Source of the DNA: Flavobacteriales bacterium
Lineage (GTDB): Bacteria > Bacteroidota > Bacteroidia > DT-38
Direction of reading: 5' to 3'
NCBI GenBank assembly: GCA_013214205.1
Contig: JABSPQ010000223.1
Span: forward strand, 1-33,784
Length of the DNA stretch: 33,784 nt
Below the pieces are notes generated by a model. That model was not told where the DNA came from. It made no database searches and worked only from the letters and a program-made list of their open reading frames with translations. Positions 27,238 to 33,784 of the stretch are shown piece by piece (the stretch's first letter is position 1; every line of letters begins with the position of its first letter). A program made the position numbers and the translations under genes.

Positions 27238-28209
27238 ATGAAAAAATCTAACCAACAATTCAATATTCTGCAGTTCTGCAGACATGTAAGCATGGCCTGC
27301 ATGTTATTACTAATCTATAGTTGTGCATCAGGACAAGTGGTTTCCAGAAAAAACAAGAGAGGCGTTTTTCCTAAAGTAAAAATTCCGAGAACGGAATCAT
27401 TTACTTATCACTCTACTAATGTTGACGACGACTTTGTTATTTCCGTATCATATCCTGAAGGATATAATGCTGATAGTAACAAAACCTTAACATATGATGT
27501 GATATATGGAACTGATGCGAATGGCAATTTTGCCTTACTTAACGCAATGACGTACGTAATGCAATTAGGGGCTGAACTCCCAAATGTTATTATAGTTGGC
27601 ATTGGTTATAAAACAGATAGCATCTGGCTAATTAATCGAAACAGAGATCTTATTCCTGTTATTGAGCCATCATTAGAAACCCAAGGCTATAAGACTGGAG
27701 GCGGTGGGAAGTTTCTTAAATTTATAAAAGAAGAACTCAAGCCTTATATCACTCAAAACTACCGAGTATCAGAAAATGATACCTATGTTGGGTTTTCGTA
27801 TGGTGGTTTATTCGGACTTTTCTCCCTTTTTACAGAACCTGACCTTTTTGATAATTATCTTATCGGAAGCCCTTCTATCTGGATAGGAGATGGTGTTGCG
27901 TTCACATATCTAGATCAATTTAAAGCTGGTCGTAAAGATTATAAGGGAAGAATATTTATGTCTGAAGGTGCGTATGAGCAGGATTCATTCTGGATGCAAA
28001 CCAATCACATGATTGACAACTGGGAAATTATGAGAAGAAAAATTTTAGATTTGAGATATGTTCATATGAATTTAGGGAGTGCGCTTTTCCCAAATGAAAC
28101 TCACCTTTCGGGAAGTTCGGTTGCATTTAATACTGGGATGCGCTTTATCTACAAATTTTTCGTAGAAGATGCTGAAATTAAAAAAGCATTAGAGAAGCAA
28201 GGCAAGTAA
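27238..28209 (+). CDS. secreted or lipid-anchored esterase, IroE/Fes-like alpha/beta hydrolase
   Basis: This 323-residue protein has an N-terminal signal with a hydrophobic stretch (MACMLLLIYSC). The IYSC followed by CAS is a plausible lipobox, with the lipidated cysteine at residue 29, so it likely sits in an envelope membrane facing outward. The mature part looks like the putative esterase family (PF00756) that includes siderophore esterases. GFSYGG at 185-190 has the nucleophile serine, and NETHLSGS near the C-terminus likely holds the catalytic histidine. It is divergent from the NRPS operon and upstream of the peptide exporter. A role in hydrolysing an ester or lactone of the peptide, or releasing it outside the cytoplasm, is inference. 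A general esterase unrelated to the peptide is possible. Confidence 0.8.
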   Translation: MKKSNQQFNILQFCRHVSMACMLLLIYSCASGQVVSRKNKRGVFPKVKIPRTESFTYHSTNVDDDFVISVSYPEGYNADSNKTLTYDVIYGTDANGNFALLNAMTYVMQLGAELPNVIIVGIGYKTDSIWLINRNRDLIPVIEPSLETQGYKTGGGGKFLKFIKEELKPYITQNYRVSENDTYVGFSYGGLFGLFSLFTEPDLFDNYLIGSPSIWIGDGVAFTYLDQFKAGRKDYKGRIFMSEGAYEQDSFWMQTNHMIDNWEIMRRKILDLRYVHMNLGSALFPNETHLSGSSVAFNTGMRFIYKFFVEDAEIKKALEKQGK

Positions 28210-28566
28210 AAACAGAGAGATAAATTAGTGGGCTCCCTGCTTTAAATTTCGTTGATTAAGTTCGATTTTTTTTAAAGTAGGTGGTCAACTTTTTTCTAAA
28301 AGGAATTTATTTAAATTATTTTCTGTTTAGATCTTTCAAATAATTACACCGATATAAAACGAATTAAGTCCATAATTTTGAGCAGACTATCTATCAATTT
28401 TTATAGAAATAAATATAGAACAATCTCCATACGTGATAGCTATCTGTATATGTCGATGTGTTTTTATTTACAATTGTGTATATCTAGAAGTAAGTATTTT
28501 TTAACTTGCGCGAAAATCACTCAGTCACTTTCCAAACAAATACAATACGTAGCATAGAGTACCTCA
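28210..28566. other. intergenic region upstream of the ABC exporter
   Basis: 357 bp of AT-rich DNA with no gene seen. TAATTTTG (28373-28380) fits a -7 box on the plus strand but has no good -33 partner. The gap is long enough for the exporter to have its own promoter. No clear terminator for the esterase gene was found. Confidence 0.5.
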
Positions 28567-30231
28567 ATGAATGTTAAACCTTTATTAGATTTCATTAAAC
28601 GGGAATCCAAAGACAACACTTATAAGAAAATTCTTGCGATGACAATCATATCAGGGTTGTCTAATGCATTATTACTTGCCGTAATTAACTACTCTACTGC
28701 TAAAATGGTAAAGGAAGCTTCTGGAGATGATGCCGAAAGCGCATTCAACTTTAAGTTTATAATCATTTTTGCAATTGTTTTTCTAATCTATATAATTACA
28801 AAAAGCAGGGCCCTAAAACTTACTGCGAGCTTTGCCGAAAATATTGTTTTTAATATTAGAGAACGAATAGTTAAACAGTTAATGAATACTGAATTAAATC
28901 AGTTTGAAGATCTTGGAAGGGCCGAAATATATACCCGACTTACTAACGACACCAACGAATTAAGTTCTTCGGGTTCGTTTATTGCCAACGGAATTCAAAG
29001 TGCGGTGCTGGTGTTTTTTGCTATTATTTACCTTGGCTCCATTAACATGACGGCTGTGTTTGTTACTGTTGGCATGCTAACCATTGCAATATCAAATTAT
29101 TTTATAAGTAGTAAAAAACTGCAAAGCGAAATTGGAGAAGCGATTTCGTTGGAAACGGTGTATTTCGATAAACTGAATGAGGTAACTGGCGGGTTCAAAG
29201 AAATTAAATTAAACCTAAAGAAGAAGTACGATCTTTTTGTTGGGAAACTTCAATCTATTGCCGCCGAGCTAAGAGATAAAAAAATTCTTACTACCGAAAA
29301 AACAACTTATTATTTCGTTTTCGCACAAGCATTTTTCTACGGCCTACTTGGTGTAATGGTGTATGTGGTGCCTGTGCTAGATAAAAAAGTATTGACGGAT
29401 TTAGCCAAGATTACTCCGACTATTCTGTTTATTATTATTCCGCTAAGTGAGGCGATTGGCGCTTTGGAAGTGGTTAACAAGGCTACTGTAGCTATAACGA
29501 ACTTAGATGAATTAGAGCAAAGATTAACCGAGAACAATGCAGGAAAAGTAGAGGACCCGGTTATCATGGGCATCTTTAATGATTTTAAAAAGGTGCATTT
29601 TAATGATTTGAGATTCGCCTATAGAAACAAAGAAGGTCAAGATCAGTTTAGTATTGGGCCTATAGATTTTGAGGTAAATAGAGGGGATATTATATTTATT
29701 ATTGGTGGTAATGGAAGTGGAAAATCAACTTTGGTTAAACTACTAACTGGCCTATACCCGCCTACCAGTGGCGATATTACTATTGATGACACGATAATAA
29801 CCAACACCAATATTCAGGAATACAGAGAATTATATAGTGTAATTTTTGCCGACTTTTTCCTTTTCTCGGAACTGTACGGAGTTAGAGATTTAACCGACAA
29901 CACGGTAATACAATTGCTAAAGAAAATGCAATTGTCGGATAAAACAGGTTATAAAGATGGTGCCTTCCTAAACCTAAATCTATCTACAGGACAACGAAAA
30001 CGATTGGCCATGATTGCTACAATTTTGGAAGATAAAAACATTTTGGTTTTTGATGAATGGGCCGCAGATCAAGATCCAGAATTTAGAAAATACTTTTACG
30101 AAGAATTGATTTTTGAATTTAAAAAACAAGGGAAAACCATTATTGCCATTACACACGATGATCATTATTTTGATAAAGCAGATGTAATTTACAAGATGGA
30201 ATACGGTAAATTTTTGAAATACAGTAAATAA
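28567..30231 (+). CDS. PvdE/SyrD-type cyclic peptide export ABC transporter
   Basis: This 554-residue protein fuses an N-terminal membrane domain of about six helices (roughly residues 20-310) to one ATPase domain, as in the PvdE/SyrD family that exports NRPS products such as pyoverdine precursors and syringomycin-type lipopeptides. The ATPase shows Walker A GGNGSGKST (380-388), the signature LSTGQRKRLA (about 472-481), Walker B ILVFDE continuing into WAADQDPEFRKYFY, and an H-loop ITHDDHYF. The DEWAADQDP wording is characteristic of this family. It should work as a homodimer in the inner membrane. It lies close to the NRPS operon on the opposite strand and has the SPFH gene 15 bp downstream. 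It is the best candidate to export the peptide. Confidence 0.92.
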   Translation: MNVKPLLDFIKRESKDNTYKKILAMTIISGLSNALLLAVINYSTAKMVKEASGDDAESAFNFKFIIIFAIVFLIYIITKSRALKLTASFAENIVFNIRERIVKQLMNTELNQFEDLGRAEIYTRLTNDTNELSSSGSFIANGIQSAVLVFFAIIYLGSINMTAVFVTVGMLTIAISNYFISSKKLQSEIGEAISLETVYFDKLNEVTGGFKEIKLNLKKKYDLFVGKLQSIAAELRDKKILTTEKTTYYFVFAQAFFYGLLGVMVYVVPVLDKKVLTDLAKITPTILFIIIPLSEAIGALEVVNKATVAITNLDELEQRLTENNAGKVEDPVIMGIFNDFKKVHFNDLRFAYRNKEGQDQFSIGPIDFEVNRGDIIFIIGGNGSGKSTLVKLLTGLYPPTSGDITIDDTIITNTNIQEYRELYSVIFADFFLFSELYGVRDLTDNTVIQLLKKMQLSDKTGYKDGAFLNLNLSTGQRKRLAMIATILEDKNILVFDEWAADQDPEFRKYFYEELIFEFKKQGKTIIAITHDDHYFDKADVIYKMEYGKFLKYSK

Positions 30232-30246
30232 ACTAATTCTTAACCC

Positions 30247-31062
30247 GTGAGTCAGAGAAAAGCAAATATCTTAATACTAATACTGACAATACTACTTGTC
30301 TTTATGTTGTTGTTCGACAGGATTTTTATGATTAACGGGCCAGGAACTGCATCGGTTGTATACAAACCGCTAGACAATGGAGTAGATAAAAATTTGGTGT
30401 ACAGAGAGGGGGTTTATATGATAGCACCTTGGAATAACATGTACCAATTTAATGTGAGAGAGCAGATGGTAGAAGAGTCGCTAAAAATTATGGTAAAAAA
30501 CGGGGTTACTGTAAAAATTCGGATTAACTATCGATACTACCCGATACAAGATAGTTTAGGAGCAATTTTCCAAAAATATGGCCCAGATTACCACAAAGTG
30601 TTTGTTAAACCAGAAATTCTGTTTGCTGTTCGTGAACGAATGTCGGGATTTTCGCCAGAAGAAATTTACTCCCTTAAACTAGACGAACTTAAGTTATCGG
30701 CATTTGAACATTCCGCGACCAATCTTCATGAAGGAAACGTAATGGTATCGGATGTTTTAATACTAGACATAGAACTACCGCCCTTTGTTGTGGGAGCCAT
30801 CGAAAGCAAATTAAGAGAGGAACAAAAAAGCGAAGAATATGATTTTAAAATAGAAATTGCTCTGAAAGAAAAGCAAATTAAAATTATTGAAGCAGAAGCA
30901 ATTCAAGCTGCTCAATTCACTATTAATTCTGGACTTACACCACAGTATTTGAGATACAAACAGATTGAAGCAATGCAAAAATTATCTACTTCTCCTAATG
31001 CGAAAACACTAATAATGCCGCAAGGAGACGACCAGAACCCATTTATTTTAGACGCGAGATAA
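30247..31062 (+). CDS. SPFH/prohibitin-like membrane protein
   Basis: This 271-residue protein has one N-terminal membrane anchor (about residues 6-29, NILILILTILLVFMLLF) followed by a band-7/prohibitin-type domain (GPGTASVVYK, REGVYMIAPW) and a charged helical stretch (ESKLREEQKSEEYDFKIEIA) of the kind that drives oligomer formation. SPFH proteins build large membrane rings that organise microdomains or control proteases and transporters. The start is GTG, only 15 nt after the exporter's stop, so the two are probably one operon. A link to the exporter is inferred from position only. The C-terminal end DDQNPFILDAR is short and polar. Confidence 0.82.
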   Translation: MSQRKANILILILTILLVFMLLFDRIFMINGPGTASVVYKPLDNGVDKNLVYREGVYMIAPWNNMYQFNVREQMVEESLKIMVKNGVTVKIRINYRYYPIQDSLGAIFQKYGPDYHKVFVKPEILFAVRERMSGFSPEEIYSLKLDELKLSAFEHSATNLHEGNVMVSDVLILDIELPPFVVGAIESKLREEQKSEEYDFKIEIALKEKQIKIIEAEAIQAAQFTINSGLTPQYLRYKQIEAMQKLSTSPNAKTLIMPQGDDQNPFILDAR

Positions 31063-31165
31063 ATAATGCATTGATTAGAAAATGGTGATTAGAATGAAAT
31101 TGACTTTCGATTGATAAATGATAGATTTTGTTTTTGCACAGTTGTTAATTTTTAAATTTTGAAAT

Positions 31166-31330
31166 ATGTTGGTATATATAGTTCCTTACGTAATCTTAAT
31201 TCTACTTACTGGATTTTTGGGGAGACACTCTCGACTTGGTTTTTGGGGCATTTCAATTATTAGCGCAATCCTTACTCCCCTGTTGGTGCTTATTGTTATG
31301 TTTTTTATGAAGGATAGCCAAAGAAGTTAA
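31166..31330 (+). CDS. small two-helix membrane protein, unknown
   Basis: An ATG-started frame of 54 residues that I read from the sequence. It has two hydrophobic stretches (about residues 2-18 and 25-47) separated by GRHSRLG, and a short polar tail KDSQRS. It fills a gap between the SPFH and DUF697 genes on the same strand. Coding is supported by the clean two-helix layout and the positive turn. No family is recognised, and small hydrophobic frames can occur by chance in T-rich DNA. Confidence 0.55.
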   Translation: MLVYIVPYVILILLTGFLGRHSRLGFWGISIISAILTPLLVLIVMFFMKDSQRS

Positions 31331-31551
31331 ATTGAATCTTAAAAAAACTTTCGCCATTTACATAGACCAACTCAGCCAACAACTGCTGGATCTATTGGAG
31401 AGTAGCGCATGCGACGGGGTTATATCTGCCTGTATATATGGCTTTTAAAATCATACCACTCCGTATAATTCGAGGAGTAATATGTAATTCCGCTTGTTGA
31501 TCAGATTCAACAAATATACTTTCACCTTCAAATCAAATTAAAAAAACGATT

Positions 31552-32145
31552 ATGCCAGATAAAAAAGAAGAAACCGTAGAGCCAGACAAAGAAAAGCAAT
31601 CGGCAAGAAGACGACAAAGAGAAAAAGAGGAAAAAGAGGAACAAGACTTCGAAGATTTTATGGATGACGAAGACGAAAAAAATCACCGGCCACAAACTAG
31701 ACAGGAAAAAGCTGATGATATTGTTTCGAACTCTATGATGTGGACTGGGGCAGCAGGAATTATTCCTTTACCAATAGTTGACACTATTACAATTGCAGCG
31801 TTTCAGTTAGTGATGCTAAATAAAATCGGAAAACTTTATAGCCATGAAGAATTTTCTGACAATTGGGGAAAAGAATTAATAGCCAGTATTACGGCAAGCT
31901 ACCTTGGTACAACTGTAGGGAAGAGTATAGGGAAAAAGATATTTGAAGGTATTCCCGTAGTAGGACCGATTTTAAAGTTTGCTGTTGCGCCAGGATTTGC
32001 AGCTGCATCTACATGGGCATTAGGAAAAGTATTTATCATGCATTTCGAATCGGGTGGAACAATGTTAACCTTCGATCCTGATAAAATGAGGAAATACTAT
32101 AGAAAGTTCTTTAGAAGAAAGACAGCTAGAGCTAAAGTCAAATAG
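31552..32145 (+). CDS. DUF697-like membrane protein
   Basis: This 197-residue protein starts with a highly charged, probably disordered or coiled segment (about 1-55, rich in K, E, R and D). A DUF697-like domain follows (about 60-165), with two hydrophobic segments, GIIPLPIVDTITIAAFQLVM and FAVAPGFAAASTWALGKVF, around a glycine-rich region GTTVGKSIGKKIFEGIPVVG. The C-terminal end is basic (KYYRKFFRRKTARAKVK). DUF697 domains occur alone or attached to GTPases and their biochemical role is not established. It has 221 bp of upstream DNA and probably its own promoter. I see no link with the NRPS genes. Confidence 0.72.
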   Translation: MPDKKEETVEPDKEKQSARRRQREKEEKEEQDFEDFMDDEDEKNHRPQTRQEKADDIVSNSMMWTGAAGIIPLPIVDTITIAAFQLVMLNKIGKLYSHEEFSDNWGKELIASITASYLGTTVGKSIGKKIFEGIPVVGPILKFAVAPGFAAASTWALGKVFIMHFESGGTMLTFDPDKMRKYYRKFFRRKTARAKVK

Positions 32146-32237
32146 TAAATTATTACAATTTATATCAGAAAATGAAACACTTTGTATAAAAGATCTATAA
32201 GGATTTCGGAAACTGATTAACATTAAAAACAAACATT

Positions 32238-32441
32238 ATGAGTTGGACAAGTTGCATGGAAGACAAAATAGTAAGTCATTACGGCCCAGAAGTAAAAGAC
32301 TGCGTAGACGGAATAACAAAAGGTGATTTCGATAAAATCATAAATTGCATGGTTACGGTACTAGGGATTACTGATCCCGAAGTATGGATTCCGATACAAT
32401 TGGGGTATTTCGCAACCTGGTCCGTAGAATGTGAATTTTAA
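32238..32441 (+). CDS. small cysteine-containing protein, unknown
   Basis: This 67-residue protein starts MSWTSCMEDKIVSHYG. It is acidic and has four cysteines, three spaced across the N-terminal half (about residues 6, 22 and 37) and one near the C-terminus (about 65), plus several tryptophans. It lacks a signal peptide and a membrane segment, and I recognise no family. It lies 92 bp after the DUF697 gene and is followed 10 bp later by a strong hairpin terminator, which supports it being a real, separately ended transcript. It could be a small metal-binding or redox protein or a peptide precursor, but nothing in the sequence decides this. Confidence 0.65.
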   Translation: MSWTSCMEDKIVSHYGPEVKDCVDGITKGDFDKIINCMVTVLGITDPEVWIPIQLGYFATWSVECEF

Positions 32442-32451
32442 AGTGATATTG

Positions 32452-32488
32452 AATGATTCTCCTACATACTATATGTGGGGGAATCATT
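32452..32488 (+). terminator. hairpin terminator after the 67-aa gene
   Basis: AATGATTCTCCTACATA (32452-32468) pairs with TATGTGGGGGAATCATT (32472-32488) over 17 base pairs, including two G-U pairs, around a 3-nt loop. This is the most stable hairpin I noticed in the window. The T-run after it is weak (TTCACTATTCATT). Confidence 0.8.
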
Positions 32489-32511
32489 TCACTATTCATT
32501 CCGTTTGTCTA

Positions 32512-32519
32512 TAGCTTTG
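32512..32519 (+). promoter_or_regulatory. possible -7 box for the MerR-like gene
   Basis: TAGCTTTG fits the TAnnTTTG consensus and sits 60 bp before ATG 32580, just after the terminator. No clear TTTG is found 19 bp upstream (TTTC at 32487-32490 is the nearest). Confidence 0.25.
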
Positions 32520-32579
32520 GTTGACAAGCATCAATAAGATTTTTCTTTTTCAAGTCGAAAAATAAAATATTTACCAATT

Positions 32580-33359
32580 ATGTTCGGAGAAGAATTTCAA
32601 AAGGATACCGTAGAAAACATTTTTAATGTTTTTGGGATTTGCAATGGCGTTTTCGAGCCACAACTTACCGCAAGCGATCTCGGGATTTCGTACCGAACCA
32701 TTAACAATTGGGAAGCCAACGACCTAATGTTGTCTGAAAGGATTAATAAGAGCGGTTGGCGCAAATTTACATTTGTTGATTACGTTTGGTTAAACATTGT
32801 GCTTGAATTAAGAAATTTAGGATTTCCGCTCCCAAAGATTTTAAAACTTAAAGATTTTTTAAATGAGGCCATCGACGATGACAGCATTTTTGCTGTTAAA
32901 AGGATGGAAGCACGTGTTTTTCATAAAGACGATAACCTAAACAGACTTATTTTATTACTTGCTGAAATTATTGCCAACAAAAACCACATTGCTTTGTTGT
33001 GTAACAAAGAAGGTGAATTTTATGTGTACAACGAGCAATTGGTAAGAGACGAAAAATCAGAATTCGACATTACACAATTTCAGTTCAGCAATTTTGTATC
33101 GGTCTCGCTTACCGATATTATTATAAAGTACCTTACCAACGCTAAGTTGGCATCTATTAAGAAAACAAAAATTATCGACTCCCCTTTCATCGGACTCCTG
33201 GAAGAACTCCGAAACGAAGAAAGAGACCAATTGGTTTTTTTACTGGAAAGTGGAGAACACATGGAACTCGATGCTAGTATGTTTTCGAATTACGACGAAT
33301 TTGTAACTGCTGCTATCCGCATGCTGCTAACGTTTAAGCTGGGCGACGTTTGTTACTAG
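32580..33359 (+). CDS. MerR-like transcriptional regulator
   Basis: This 259-residue protein has an N-terminal helix-turn-helix with MerR character: LTASDLGISYRTINNWEAND, a wing with GWRKFTFVDYVWL, then LRNLGFPLPKILKLKDFL, where MerR proteins have their linker helix. The remaining 160 residues match no effector domain I know. They lack the cysteine patterns of metal-sensing MerR proteins. The gene has its own upstream region after a terminator, so it is probably monocistronic. A role in controlling the NRPS or export genes is possible by proximity but not shown. Confidence 0.7.
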   Translation: MFGEEFQKDTVENIFNVFGICNGVFEPQLTASDLGISYRTINNWEANDLMLSERINKSGWRKFTFVDYVWLNIVLELRNLGFPLPKILKLKDFLNEAIDDDSIFAVKRMEARVFHKDDNLNRLILLLAEIIANKNHIALLCNKEGEFYVYNEQLVRDEKSEFDITQFQFSNFVSVSLTDIIIKYLTNAKLASIKKTKIIDSPFIGLLEELRNEERDQLVFLLESGEHMELDASMFSNYDEFVTAAIRMLLTFKLGDVCY

Positions 33360-33370
33360 AAAGAAAATAA

Positions 33371-33386
33371 GACATCAATAAATGTC
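33371..33386. terminator. weak hairpin between convergent genes
   Basis: GACAT (33371-33375) and ATGTC (33382-33386) form a short stem between the end of the MerR-like gene and the end of the msrA remnant, so it could end either transcript. It is only 5 bp long. The sequence also recalls the palindromic repeats near the left end. Confidence 0.25.
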
Positions 33387-33431
33387 CCATAAATCTCAGC
33401 CAGTTTAATTCCTTTACATCGTTTAAAATTA

Positions 33432-33599
33432 TTATTTCAGCAGTTCGGGATAAGCGGCTGTAAATTCTTCAATTCTAGGGATTGAAACATTTACCACGTA
33501 TGCATGAGCGGGATTATTGGCTATAAAATCTTGGTGATACCCCTCTGCTATATAAAAACTATCTAGTCGCTCCTTAAGATTAGCGTAACAGATTGTTTG
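33432..33599 (-). pseudogene. msrA: msrA C-terminal remnant, 5' part missing
   Basis: Reading the minus strand, an open frame of about 55 codons ends at TAA 33432-33434. It contains FYIAEGYHQDF and then VVNVSIPRIEEF and PELLK, which is how Bacteroidota peptide-methionine sulfoxide reductase A proteins end. The upstream frame meets a TAA at 33600-33602, so the N-terminal catalytic part (with GCFWG) is absent. The break lies next to an insertion sequence that starts here, so the gene was probably cut by it. The missing part may lie beyond the right edge. MsrA repairs oxidised methionine in the cytoplasm. Confidence 0.75.
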
Positions 33600-33784
33600 T
33601 TAGCAAATAATGTTGATAAACTGGCTTTTTTTAATGTCCGTAATTGCAGGCAAATCGCTATCTTAGTAGGAAAACCTTGCAATAAATGATAGGAAAATCA
33701 ACTTCTCAAGATCAACAAGATTTATTTCAACCCCTGCTTAAAGAGTTCATTAATTTGAATCATGAGTTGGCGTTATTGGGCGAC
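33600..33784 (+). mobile_element. left end of an insertion sequence, cut by the window edge
   Basis: The element is recognised by its transposase start (33686) and by the abrupt end of the msrA reading frame at about 33591-33602. The terminal inverted repeat cannot be defined without the other end. The 85 bp before the transposase are AT-rich and non-coding, as is usual for IS left ends. Confidence 0.55.
33686..33784 (+). CDS. transposase N-terminus (IS5-like/IS1182-like), partial
   Basis: ATG 33686 opens a frame that stays open to the last base (33 codons). The protein starts MIGKSTSQDQQDLFQPLLK and continues INLNHELALLGD, which strongly recalls the first residues of IS5/IS1182-type DDE transposases of Bacteroidota (typical wording FIN-x-NHEL-x-LL). 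The catalytic part lies beyond the window, so the exact family is not certain. It is transcribed away from the msrA remnant. Confidence 0.7.
   Translation, partial: MIGKSTSQDQQDLFQPLLKEFINLNHELALLGD

Overview
The window looks like Bacteroidota DNA. It is AT-rich, most genes lack Shine-Dalgarno sequences, TAnnTTTG-like -7 boxes occur, and the MsrA, DUF697 and transposase sequences have the flavour of that phylum. I cannot name a genus.

Most of it (856-26604, minus strand) is one nonribosomal peptide synthetase (NRPS) operon. In transcription order it holds NRPS-1 (C-A-T-E-C-A-T), NRPS-2 (docking-C-A-T-C-A[MT]-T-E-Cy-A-T), NRPS-3 (docking-C-A-T-TE), a type II thioesterase and a Sfp-type phosphopantetheinyl transferase. 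Docking elements and gene order agree with a colinear six-module line. Specificity residues read by eye suggest D-Asn, unknown X, Thr, D-Tyr/Phe (methylated), Cys cyclised to thiazoline, and Gly, released by the thioesterase. NRPS-2 is broken by one in-frame TAA (18134-18136) just before the first condensation active site. The line is therefore recently inactivated, read through, or carries a sequence error.

An intergenic region of about 630 bp (26605-27237) separates this operon from divergent plus-strand genes: an IroE/Fes-like esterase lipoprotein, a PvdE/SyrD-type peptide-export ABC transporter, and an SPFH (prohibitin-like) membrane protein. The esterase and exporter plausibly serve the peptide (release or modification, and export), but this is inferred from position and family. 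Next come a 54-aa membrane protein, a DUF697 protein, a 67-aa four-cysteine protein with a strong hairpin terminator, and a MerR-like regulator.

The left edge (1-855) has the tail of a possible gene, then non-coding DNA with palindromic repeats and an 11-bp tandem repeat. The right edge holds the 3' remnant of msrA on the minus strand, cut off next to the start of an insertion sequence whose transposase runs off the window.
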